A stretch of DNA of 64,000 nt from Pseudonocardia xinjiangensis. GTDB taxonomy: Bacteria; Actinomycetota; Actinomycetes; Mycobacteriales; Pseudonocardiaceae. This document shows, one piece after another, positions 55,540 to 63,101 of this stretch. The notes beneath the pieces are model-generated. The model was given only the letters and a program-made list of their open reading frames with translations. It was not told the DNA's origin and did no database searches. Numbering within the stretch: the stretch's first letter is position 1; each line of letters begins with the position of its first letter. Position numbers and translations under genes: made by a program. Location: positions 1 to 64,000 of the forward strand of contig NZ_JAAXKY010000004.1 of NCBI RefSeq assembly GCF_012911925.1, given 5' to 3'.

Positions 55540-56322
55540 TCATTCGTCCAGGTAGGTGCGGATCACCGAGAACCGGAGGTACTCGTCGTTGATGTGCGCC
55601 ACGGTCACGGCGACGGGCTGCTCGTCGTCGCGGATGTGGGTGTGCCGCAGCCGCAGCAGCGGCTGGGTGGCGGGGATGTGCAGGGTCTGCACCAGCGCGG
55701 GGGAGGGCAGCACCGGCCGCACCTCGGCCACGGAGTAGCAGACCGGTGGCCCGAGGTGGGTCTCCACGAACTCGAAGGTGGACCGCCCGGCGTCGCGCTG
55801 TTCCGGGTTCTCGCCGAGCAGCGCGGCCGGGACGAGATCCACGCTGTGCACGGCCGGCTCGCCGCCCGCGTCGAAGACCCGTTCGATCTGCAGAGCCGGC
55901 GTTCCGGCGGTGAGCTCCAGAGCGGTGGCGTCGTCCGCGCCCAGCTCGACGACGCGCTGGTCCACGATCCGCACCGACGGTTCGTGGCCTGCCCGGCCGA
56001 GCAGGTCGACGAAGGCGCCCGCCTCGGCGAGGTTGGCCCCGACGCCGAGCGCGTAGCGGTTGATGAAGGTGCCCCGCCCGTGCAGGCGGCGGATGCGGCC
56101 CTCCTGCTGCAGCGCCTGCAGCGCCGACCGCAGGGTCGCCCTGCTCACGCCGAGCGCGGTGGAGAGCTCGGCCTCGGACGGCAGCCGCAGCGTCCCCTTC
56201 GCGCCGAGGCGGATCACCACCTCGCGCAGCTGGTCCCGCACCTGGCGGTAGCAGTCGGTGGTGACGGTCTCGAGCTGCAGCACGTCGGCCAGAGCGCTGT
56301 CCGTGGTCTTCCTGATGGCCAT
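55540..56322 (-). CDS. GntR-family regulator with UTRA domain
   Basis: 260 aa. N-terminal winged helix QVRDQLREVVIRLGAKGTLRLPSEAELSTALGVSRATLRSALQALQQEGRIRRLHGRGTF; C-terminal UTRA effector domain (ALQIERVFDAGGEPAVHSVDLVP ... LRLRHTHI). Effector probably the pathway substrate. It lies within the operon, 4 bases after the creatininase gene, and the 17-base palindrome at 57174-57190 in the divergent promoter is the probable operator. Confidence 0.9.
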   Translation of the reverse strand: MAIRKTTDSALADVLQLETVTTDCYRQVRDQLREVVIRLGAKGTLRLPSEAELSTALGVSRATLRSALQALQQEGRIRRLHGRGTFINRYALGVGANLAEAGAFVDLLGRAGHEPSVRIVDQRVVELGADDATALELTAGTPALQIERVFDAGGEPAVHSVDLVPAALLGENPEQRDAGRSTFEFVETHLGPPVCYSVAEVRPVLPSPALVQTLHIPATQPLLRLRHTHIRDDEQPVAVTVAHINDEYLRFSVIRTYLDE

Positions 56323-56326
56323 CAGG

Positions 56327-57151
56327 TCACCCGTCCGACCGCTCGCCGATCGGTCCGTGGTAGCCGCGGAGCCACTCCACCAGCTCGGCGAGCCTGCCGA
56401 CGATGTGGTCGTGGTAACGCTTGCCCTTCTCGTCGGACAGGCCGAGCGAGGAGCTGAAGCTGCCGGACGGGGTGAAGACGCGCTGCTCGTCGCCCGACCA
56501 GATGATCTCGACGCCGTCCGGGGCGGGGCCGAACAGGTCGTTGCCGACGAACCCGCCGAAGACCTCCTCGAAGTCCACGGAGGCGTCGGTCAGCCGGTCG
56601 GTGCGGATCTTGCCGGGATAGCGGTAGTGCACGTGCGAGAGCTCCAGCTCACCGGCGTGGTGCTCGTTGGTCTCCTTGATCGTCGGAGCGCTGGAGCGGG
56701 CCAGGTGCAGCGGGTCGGCGACGGCGAAGAGCACCTGCGGGAGCTCCTCGTCGTGCAGCACGCGCACCGCGCTGTTCAGGGCCGGAAGGTTCGAGCCCTT
56801 GTGCCCGTTGAGCAGGATGATCCGGTCGAACCCGTGGCGCGCCAGGCTGCGGGCCACGTCGCGGATCAGCAGGGTCAGCGTGTCGGGGCGGATGGTGATG
56901 GTCCCGGGGAACGCGCCGTGGTGCGACGAGTCGCCGTACCAGATCGGGGGTGCCACCAGCACGCCCGTGCGCTCGGCCACGTCCTCGGCAAGCGTCATCG
57001 CCACGTAGGAGTCGACGCCGAGCACGCCGGCGGGGCCGTGCTGCTCGGTGCTCCCAACGGGCACGATGACGATGCGCTCGTGCTGGAGGTAGGAGTCAAC
57101 TTCTTCCCAGGTCAGGTCCTGGATCCAGACCGAGGGTCGGTCGGCGGTCAT
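56327..57151 (-). CDS. Creatininase-family amidohydrolase
   Basis: 274 aa metal-dependent hydrolase of the creatininase superfamily, which opens cyclic amides or forms amides (creatinine, formamides, MftE, ArfB). Motifs are IVPVGSTEQHGPAGVLGVDSYVA, WYGDSSHHGAFPGTITI and ILLNGHKGSNLP, with His and Asp metal ligands. ATG 57151 chosen (GAGAG upstream); GTG 57163 is an alternative. First gene of the minus-strand operon. With DUF1445 and NRAMP-like neighbours it suggests degradation of a cyclic amide such as a hydantoin, lactam or oxoproline. Confidence 0.85.
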   Translation of the reverse strand: MTADRPSVWIQDLTWEEVDSYLQHERIVIVPVGSTEQHGPAGVLGVDSYVAMTLAEDVAERTGVLVAPPIWYGDSSHHGAFPGTITIRPDTLTLLIRDVARSLARHGFDRIILLNGHKGSNLPALNSAVRVLHDEELPQVLFAVADPLHLARSSAPTIKETNEHHAGELELSHVHYRYPGKIRTDRLTDASVDFEEVFGGFVGNDLFGPAPDGVEIIWSGDEQRVFTPSGSFSSSLGLSDEKGKRYHDHIVGRLAELVEWLRGYHGPIGERSDG

Positions 57152-57173
57152 GGCGACTCTCACTTTCGAAGGG

Positions 57174-57190
57174 TAGACGTCTGACGTCTA
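57174..57190. promoter_or_regulatory. Perfect 17-base operator palindrome (GntR candidate)
   Basis: TAGACGTC-T-GACGTCTA, perfect dyad, extendable to GG(G/T)TAGACGTC...ACC on both sides. It sits in the 75-base gap between the divergent creatininase and NRAMP-like starts, an ideal position for controlling both arms. Confidence 0.75.
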
Positions 57191-57226
57191 ACCTAGACTC
57201 GCTCGAGGCCGAGAGCGAGGAGTGTG

Positions 57227-58468
57227 ATGGACGGCGCGACCAGCACGGATGAGTCCACCGACGGGGAACGCCGGGCGGTGCGGCTCCGGGTGCCTCCGCT
57301 CCTGGGGGCCGCCGTCCTGATGGCGATGAGCGCGGCCGGTCCCGGCTTCATCACCCAGACCGCCTCGTTCACCGTTCTCTACGGTGCCTCGTTCGCCTGT
57401 GCGGTGGTGGTGTCGATGCTCATCGACATCGCGGTGCAGATGAACGTGTGGCGGATCCTCGGGATCTCCGGCCAACGGGCTCAGGACCTGGCCAGCAAGG
57501 TCTTCCCCGGCGCGGGCCAGGTGCTCACCGTGTTCGTGGTGCTGGGCGCAATCGTGTTCAACATCGGCAACATCGCGGGCGCGGGCCTCGGCCTGCACGA
57601 CCTGCTGGGCATCGACAGCCGGATCGGGGCCGCGATCAGCGGCTGCCTCGCCATCGCGATCTTCCTCGGCAAGGCGGTCTTCACCGCCGTCGACCGGGTG
57701 ATGGTGGTGCTCGGCCTCGTCAAGATCTGCCTGATCATCGTCCTGGTGGTGGTCACGGCTCCGCCGGTGGGGCAGGCCGTGGTTGGCGTCGTGGCCCCGC
57801 ACGGGCTGCCGTTCCTGCCGATCCTCACCCTCATCGGCGGCACGGTCGGCGGCTTCATCACCTACTCCGGGGCCCACCGGCTGATCGACTCGGGCATCAC
57901 CGGGGCCGACAACGTCTCGCGGATCAACCGCGGGGCACTCACCGGCATCCTCGTGGCGTGCGTGCTGCGGATCGTGCTGTTCCTCGGGTTCTTCGGGGTG
58001 GTGGCCACCGGGGTGCACCTCGCCAACGCCAACGACGCGGCGGGCTCGAGCTTCCTGGCCGCGTTCGGCCCGGTGGGTCTGCACCTGTTCGGCCTGGTGT
58101 TCTGGGCAGCGGGGATGACCAGCACCATCGGCAACTCCTACACCACCGCGACGTTCCTGCGGTCCTACGCGGCTCCGATCCGGCGGCACATGAACCGCAC
58201 GGTGATCGTGCTCGTCGCGCTGGCCACCGTCGTGTTCGTCGCCGCCGGGCAGACGCCGCAGTCCATGCTGGTGTTCGCGGGAGCCATCAACGGCCTGGTC
58301 CTGCCGATCGGCCTGGCCATCATCCTGTGGGTCGCGCTGCGCCGGCGAGACCTCATCGCCCACCACACGTATCCGAAGGTCCTGCTCGGCGCAGGCGTCG
58401 CGGCCTGGCTGTTCACCGCCTACGCCGCGGTGGTGTCGCTGACGTCGATCGGATCGATCTTCCACTGA
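57227..58468 (+). CDS. NRAMP-family transporter homologue (YcsG-like), lacking DPGN
   Basis: 413 aa with about 11 membrane segments. In true NRAMP metal transporters helix 1 has DPGN; here the corresponding sequence is [10 protein letters not shown], so the metal-binding Asp and Asn are missing. It groups with YcsG-type proteins that accompany YcsI (DUF1445) and 5-oxoproline/urea-type genes. It probably imports an organic substrate or a different ion. ATG 57227 after GAGGAG; in-frame GTG 57224 is too close to it. Confidence 0.85.
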   Translation: MDGATSTDESTDGERRAVRLRVPPLLGAAVLMAMSAAGPGFITQTASFTVLYGASFACAVVVSMLIDIAVQMNVWRILGISGQRAQDLASKVFPGAGQVLTVFVVLGAIVFNIGNIAGAGLGLHDLLGIDSRIGAAISGCLAIAIFLGKAVFTAVDRVMVVLGLVKICLIIVLVVVTAPPVGQAVVGVVAPHGLPFLPILTLIGGTVGGFITYSGAHRLIDSGITGADNVSRINRGALTGILVACVLRIVLFLGFFGVVATGVHLANANDAAGSSFLAAFGPVGLHLFGLVFWAAGMTSTIGNSYTTATFLRSYAAPIRRHMNRTVIVLVALATVVFVAAGQTPQSMLVFAGAINGLVLPIGLAIILWVALRRRDLIAHHTYPKVLLGAGVAAWLFTAYAAVVSLTSIGSIFH

Positions 58469-58476
58469 GGAGCACC

Positions 58477-59289
58477 ATGACGATCCAGGCCCCGACCGGC
58501 GCCGCTGACGCCGCCCCCGCCACGATCAGCCCCGCGCAGGCGCGCAGCCGGTTCCGCGCCGGGGCACGGGTGCCCACCGCGGGCTGGGCTCCCGGCTACG
58601 CCCAGGCCAACATGATCATCGTCCCGCGGGAGTACGCCTACGAGACGCTGCTGTTCGGGCAGCGCAACCCCAAGCCGTGCCCGATCATCGACGTGACCGA
58701 GCCCGGCAGCCCGTACACGGCGCTCGCCGAGGGTGCCGACCTGCGCACCGACCTGCCCGCCTACCGCGTCTGGCGCGACGGGGAGCTGGTCGACGAACCC
58801 GACGAGATCACCCGCTACTGGTCCGACGACCTGGTGGCGTTCCTCATCGGGTGCAGCTTCACCTTCGAGACGCCGATGCTCGCCGCCGGCATCGAGGTGC
58901 GCCACATCAGCGCCGGGAGCAACGTGTCGATGTACAGCACCAACCGCCCCTGCCGCCCCGCCGGGCGGCTGCGCGGGCCGCTGGTCGTGTCGATGCGGCC
59001 CATCGCCGCCGACCGCGTGGCCGAGGCCGTGCGGATCAGCGGCCGGTTCCCGGCCGTGCACGGCGCGCCGGTGCACATCGGCGAGCCGGAGGCACTGGGC
59101 ATCACCGACCTGTCGAAGCCCGACTTCGGCGACCCCGTGGAGATCCGCGAGGGCGAGGTGCCGGTCTTCTGGGCCTGCGGGGTCACGCCGCAGGCGGCGA
59201 TCATGACGTCCCGGCCGCCGTTCGCGATCACCCACGCGCCGGGGCACATGTTCATCACCGACGTGCCCGACCACACCTACGCGGTCTGA
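58477..59289 (+). CDS. DUF1445 putative hydro-lyase (YcsI / D-glutamate cyclase family)
   Basis: 270 aa. The family signature [12 protein letters not shown]...[22 protein letters not shown] and later [36 protein letters not shown] are clear. Related proteins convert D-glutamate to 5-oxo-D-proline or act on similar cyclic amides. ATG after TGAGGAGC, 8 bases after the NRAMP-like gene. The pair is the divergent arm of the GntR cluster. Confidence 0.87.
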   Translation: MTIQAPTGAADAAPATISPAQARSRFRAGARVPTAGWAPGYAQANMIIVPREYAYETLLFGQRNPKPCPIIDVTEPGSPYTALAEGADLRTDLPAYRVWRDGELVDEPDEITRYWSDDLVAFLIGCSFTFETPMLAAGIEVRHISAGSNVSMYSTNRPCRPAGRLRGPLVVSMRPIAADRVAEAVRISGRFPAVHGAPVHIGEPEALGITDLSKPDFGDPVEIREGEVPVFWACGVTPQAAIMTSRPPFAITHAPGHMFITDVPDHTYAV

Positions 59290-59299
59290 CCGCGGAGGC

Positions 59300-59938
59300 T
59301 CATTCCGGCCAGTCGGAGCCCAGGATCACCTCGACGAAGTCACCACGGCGGAAGCCCGGCACGAAGTGGGCGAGCACGTCGGCGTTCACGGTGCCGAACG
59401 TGGTGGCCGGTCGGTCCTTCATGCCGTCGGTGAACGCCGCGAGGATCTCGTTCTTGAAGTTCGGGCGCGGGTGCGCCGCGACGACCGCGGCGCGCTGCGC
59501 GTCGGTGATCGCGTCGTAGCCGATCCCGAGCACGTCCAGCTCGACCCCGCGGGTGACCAGCGCGATCTCCGGCGCCATGTGCAGCGGGGTCTCCGGGGTG
59601 GTGTGCAGCGCGATGGCGGTCCACACGAGCTCGGCGTGCGAGGCGTCGAGTCCGTGCTCGAGCAGGAACCGGCGCGCCTCGTCGGCCCCGTCGATCTCGA
59701 AGCGCTGGTCGGTGCGCCGGTACGTCGTGGTCAGCCCGAGGTCGTGGAACATGGCGCCCACGTAGAGCAGCTCGGGGTCGAACTGCAGTTTCTGCTCCCG
59801 GCCCCGCAGACTGGCGAACAGGTAGACCCGCCGGGAATGGTGGTAGATCAACGGAGGTGCCGCCTCGCGCACCAGCTCGGTGGCCTCGGCGACCAGTCGG
59901 GTGTCCGGGATCTCGATGTCGGAAATCGTCTCTGTCAT
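59300..59938 (-). CDS. HD-domain hydrolase (cyanamide hydratase-like)
   Basis: 212 aa. HD-superfamily metal phosphohydrolase/hydratase fold: PPLIYHHSRRVYLFASL (first His), AMFHDLGLT (HD pair), and the C-terminal RPNFKNEILAAFTDGM. Resembles fungal-type cyanamide/ureidoacrylate-like HD hydrolases. The start MTETISD at 59938 is the true start of a much longer spurious frame. Divergent from the GlxA regulator and tail-to-tail with the hydro-lyase gene. Substrate unknown. Confidence 0.82.
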   Translation of the reverse strand: MTETISDIEIPDTRLVAEATELVREAAPPLIYHHSRRVYLFASLRGREQKLQFDPELLYVGAMFHDLGLTTTYRRTDQRFEIDGADEARRFLLEHGLDASHAELVWTAIALHTTPETPLHMAPEIALVTRGVELDVLGIGYDAITDAQRAAVVAAHPRPNFKNEILAAFTDGMKDRPATTFGTVNADVLAHFVPGFRRGDFVEVILGSDWPE

Positions 59939-60025
59939 GCGTCCAGCATCGTCGGTGGCGGCATCAGGCACCATGTCGTCAGGGACGGGACAACCACAGA
60001 TCCGGACACGGGCGGAGGACGGGGC

Positions 60026-60997
60026 GTGGCACCACATCGGGTCGGGATCCTCGTGTTCGACGGGGTGACCATGCTCGACGTCAGCGGTCCGGCCGAGGTG
60101 CTGGGAAAGGCATGCCAGTTCGGCTCGTCCTACGAGGTCGTCCTGCTCTCCCCGCGCGGGGGCGACGTGCAGACCTCGGCCGGGCTGCGGCTCGGCCCCA
60201 CGACGGCCGCCCACGAGGTAGGCGCGTTGGACACCGCGATCATCGCCGGCGGCGACCGGCTGCCGGTGCAGCTCATCGAGGAGGAGCTGCTCGCCGCCGC
60301 CCGGCTGGTCGTCTCGGCGGCGGGCCGGGTGGCGTCGGTCTGTACGGGGGCGTTCGTGCTGGCCGCGCTCGGGGAGCTGGACGGGCGCCGCGCCACCACG
60401 CACTGGCGCCACGCGGAGCGCCTGGAGCGGCGGTACCCGAAGGTGCTCGTCGAACCCGACGCGATCTTCGTGGCGGACGGCGAGGTGGTGACCTCGGCCG
60501 GGGTGAGCGCCGGCATCGACCTCGCGCTGGCACTGGTGGAGCACGACGAGGGCGCGGAGGTGGCGCGGCAGATCGCCCAGGAGCTCGTGGTCTTTCTGCA
60601 GCGACCGGGGGGCCAGTCCCAGTTCTCCGTGGCCACCACCACGCCCGTGCCCCGGAGCGCGCCGATCCGGGCACTGCTCGCCACCGTGGTCGCCGCCCCG
60701 GACGGCGACCACTCGCTCACGGCGATGGCCGCCGCCATCCCGACGAGCACCCGCCACCTGGCGCGCCTGTTCCAGGACGAGGTGGGCACCACCCCGGCGC
60801 GCTGGGTGGAGCGCACCCGGTTGGAAGCGGCTCAGCGGCTCCTGCTCGAAGGTCACAGCATCACCGCTGCCGCCCGGCGCAGCGGTCTGGGCAGCGACGA
60901 GTCCCTGCGCCGTGCCTTCGGCAGGCACCTCGGCATCACCCCGACCGAGTACCGGCAGCGGTTCGCCAGCACACGGCGGCAGCCGAGCCGGCCGTGA
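60026..60997 (+). CDS. GlxA-type transcriptional regulator (DJ-1/PfpI plus AraC domains)
   Basis: 323 aa. N-terminal DJ-1/PfpI domain (VGILVFDGVTMLDVSGPAEV, nucleophile-elbow-like VCTGAFVLAALGEL), C-terminal AraC helix-turn-helix pair ending SGLGSDESLRRAFGRHLGITPTEYRQRF. GTG start with GGAGG 7 bases upstream. Divergent from the HD-domain gene, which it probably activates, perhaps in response to a small nitrogen compound (inference). Confidence 0.9.
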   Translation: MAPHRVGILVFDGVTMLDVSGPAEVLGKACQFGSSYEVVLLSPRGGDVQTSAGLRLGPTTAAHEVGALDTAIIAGGDRLPVQLIEEELLAAARLVVSAAGRVASVCTGAFVLAALGELDGRRATTHWRHAERLERRYPKVLVEPDAIFVADGEVVTSAGVSAGIDLALALVEHDEGAEVARQIAQELVVFLQRPGGQSQFSVATTTPVPRSAPIRALLATVVAAPDGDHSLTAMAAAIPTSTRHLARLFQDEVGTTPARWVERTRLEAAQRLLLEGHSITAAARRSGLGSDESLRRAFGRHLGITPTEYRQRFASTRRQPSRP

Positions 60998-61057
60998 GCG
61001 ATCACGACGGCTGATAGCCGCCAGCGGGGCACCGGTCCGGCCGGACAACATCAGCGA

Positions 61058-61537
61058 GTGACCACGACGACGACCGCGTTCCGGATCCACACCGTTCCCG
61101 ACGAGGTCCTGCACAGCGCGCGGAACAGCGGGGCCGATGCCTTCGGCACTCCCGTCGAGCATGTCACCGCGGAAGGCGACGAACCTCTGCGATGCTGCCT
61201 GCGCGACGCCCGGCCCGGCGAGGAAATGATCCTCTTCGGCTACGAGCCGCCGATCCCGTCCAGCCCCTACCGCGAGATCGGGGCGGTCCTCGCCCACGCC
61301 GAGCCCTGCGCCGGCCCCGACAGCCTCGAGCGCTACCCGCCGGACTGGTACGGCCGCCCCCAGGTCCTGCGCGCCTACGACCACCGCGGCTGGATCCACG
61401 CCGCCACGACGGACCACGACGGCCGGCACCCCGAGGCGCTGATCGCCGCACTGCTCGCCGAGCCCGGTGTGGCGCAGATCCACAGTCGCAACAGGAACTG
61501 GGGCTGCTGGATGTTCACCATCACCCGAGCGGAGTGA
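61058..61537 (+). CDS. DUF1203 protein
   Basis: 159 aa, soluble. Family features are FRIHTVPDEV near the start, PLRCCLRDARPGEEMILFGYEPP in the middle, DWYGRPQVLRAYDHRGWI and the end IHSRNRNWGCWMFTITR. Function unknown in the family. GTG start. Follows the GlxA gene by 60 bases and is convergent with the AhpD-like gene. Confidence 0.82.
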   Translation: MTTTTTAFRIHTVPDEVLHSARNSGADAFGTPVEHVTAEGDEPLRCCLRDARPGEEMILFGYEPPIPSSPYREIGAVLAHAEPCAGPDSLERYPPDWYGRPQVLRAYDHRGWIHAATTDHDGRHPEALIAALLAEPGVAQIHSRNRNWGCWMFTITRAE

Positions 61538-61556
61538 CCCCCCGGGCGGCGCGCGG

Positions 61557-62021
61557 TCAGGCCCAGCTGGGGTTGTCGGCCGGTTCCTTCACGGTGACGT
61601 TGAGGCGGTTGAAGAAGTTGATCGTGGCGATCATCAGGACGATGCCGGCGAGCTGTTGCTCGTCGTAGTGCTCGCCTGCCGCGTCCCAGACCTCGTCGGG
61701 CACGCTCTCGCCGGGGTGGTCGGCGAGGCGGGTGGCGCACTCGGCGAGCGCCAGCGCGGCGCGTTCGGCGTCGGTGAAGAACGGCGCGTCCCGCCAGACC
61801 GCCACGGTGGCCAGCCGTTCGGCGGTCTCGCCCGCCTTCTCGAGCACCTGCACATGACCGACCACACAGGCGCTGCAGCCGTTGATCTGACTGGCTCGCA
61901 GGGCGACCAGTTCGAGGGTCGAGCCGGGCACGTTGCTCCGGCTCGTGGCCGTGAGCAGGTGCTGGATGCCCGTCATGGCGTCAGGGAGGACGAGAGCCGG
62001 GTTCTTCATGCGTGCGGTCAT
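61557..62021 (-). CDS. Carboxymuconolactone-decarboxylase / AhpD-like protein
   Basis: 154 aa all-helical AhpD-fold protein with the redox CxxC motif in INGCSACVVGHVQ, expected to reduce peroxides or carry disulphide electrons. Ribosome site GAGGAG 7 bases before ATG 62021. Divergent from the sigma factor gene at 62113; ECF41 sigma factors are known to control exactly such neighbours. Confidence 0.88.
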   Translation of the reverse strand: MTARMKNPALVLPDAMTGIQHLLTATSRSNVPGSTLELVALRASQINGCSACVVGHVQVLEKAGETAERLATVAVWRDAPFFTDAERAALALAECATRLADHPGESVPDEVWDAAGEHYDEQQLAGIVLMIATINFFNRLNVTVKEPADNPSWA

Positions 62022-62049
62022 GCTGGTTCTCCTCGGGGTGTTGGTCGTG

Positions 62050-62088
62050 TGTCACATCGACGGCGTCCTGCGGGTCACTGCTCTGACA
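62050..62088. promoter_or_regulatory. Possible ECF41-type promoter pair
   Basis: Plus strand: TGTCACA (62050-62056), a good match to the -35 described for ECF41 factors, with GGTC 16 bases further on (62073-62076). Minus strand: TGTCAGA (62088-62082) followed by CGTC 19 bases downstream (62062-62059), a weaker fit. Both lie between the divergent AhpD-like and sigma genes and could autoregulate the locus. Confidence 0.5.
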
Positions 62089-62112
62089 CCGGGCGACGGA
62101 GGAATGTGACGG

Positions 62113-62994
62113 ATGGACCAGCACGACTTTCTGGCGGCGCGCTTCGAGGAACACCGACCCCACCTGCGGTCGGTGGCCTACCGGCTCCTCGGCTCGCTGA
62201 GCGAGGCCGACGATGCGGTCCAGGAGACCTGGCTGAGGCTCAGCCGCTCCGACACCGATGAGGTGGCGAACCTGGGCGGGTTTCTCACCACGGTCGTCGG
62301 CCGGGTGGCCCTCAACATGCTGCGGTCCCGCAACCAGCGACGCGAGGAGCCCCTCGACGTCCGGGTTCCCGACCCCATCGTGACCCGGCTGGACGGTGGT
62401 GACCCCGAGCACGAGGCGCTGCTGGCCGACTCGGTCGGCCTCGCCCTGCTCGTGGTGCTGGAGACCCTGACACCGGCGGAGCGGCTCGCGTTCGTCCTGC
62501 ACGACCTGTTCGCCATGCCCTTCGACGAGATCGCCGCCGTGGTCGGGCGCACCGAGCCCGCGACCCGCCAACTCGCCAGCCGTGCCCGCCGCCGGGTGCA
62601 GGGAGCGGCCCCCACCCCGGACCGTGACCGGGCCCGTCAGCGCGAGGTCATCGACGCCTTCCTCGCCGCCTCGCGGGGCGGCGACATCGACGGGCTCCTC
62701 GCGATCCTCGATCCCGACGTCGTGGTGCGTTCCGACGGAGGCGCCCTGCGCCCGAGCAGCGTCCTGCGGGGATCGGAGGCCGTGGCCCGGGGTGCTGTCG
62801 TTTTCGCGCAGATCGCCGAGCTCACCCGCCCCGCACTCGTCAACGGAGCGGTCGGGGCCGTGGCTATGTCGGAGGGCCGTCCGCTGTCGGTCGCCGCGTT
62901 CACGGTGGTGGGCGGGAAGGTGGCGCGGCTCGACATCCTCAGCGACCCCGAGCGACTGGCCCGGATCGACCTCTCGGTGCTCGACGAGCCATGA
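62113..62994 (+). CDS. ECF41/SigJ-type sigma factor with SnoaL-like C-terminus
   Basis: 293 aa. Region 2 FEEHRPHLRSVAYRLLGSLSEADDAVQETWLR, region 4 LTPAERLAFVLHDLFAMPFDEIAAVVGRT, then a C-terminal SnoaL_2-like domain (REVIDAFLAASRGGDIDGLLAILDPDVVVRSDGG). In ECF41 factors this domain tunes activity in place of an anti-sigma factor, so none is expected next door and none is seen. Divergent from its likely target, the AhpD-like gene. Confidence 0.9.
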   Translation: MDQHDFLAARFEEHRPHLRSVAYRLLGSLSEADDAVQETWLRLSRSDTDEVANLGGFLTTVVGRVALNMLRSRNQRREEPLDVRVPDPIVTRLDGGDPEHEALLADSVGLALLVVLETLTPAERLAFVLHDLFAMPFDEIAAVVGRTEPATRQLASRARRRVQGAAPTPDRDRARQREVIDAFLAASRGGDIDGLLAILDPDVVVRSDGGALRPSSVLRGSEAVARGAVVFAQIAELTRPALVNGAVGAVAMSEGRPLSVAAFTVVGGKVARLDILSDPERLARIDLSVLDEP

Positions 62995-63085
62995 TCGTTC
63001 CGAGATCCGGCTGTGCGCCCTGGTGGGGGCGGATGTGCGGATCTCGCAGCGTTGGCTCCGATTCTGTCGGGGCAGGCAGCTATTA

Positions 63086-63101
63086 TCGAACGTATGTTCG
63101 A
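63086..63101. promoter_or_regulatory. LexA (SOS) box overlapping a start codon
   Basis: TCGAAC-GTAT-GTTCGA fits the actinobacterial LexA consensus CGAAC-N4-GTTCG exactly, extended by T/A. The ATG of the DUF222 gene (63094-63096) lies inside it, so bound LexA would block transcription and the start region. Confidence 0.8.

Noticed and set aside
59300-61483. 727-aa minus-strand frame
   Set aside because: Only its last 212 codons (HD domain) are real; the rest is antisense to the GlxA gene.
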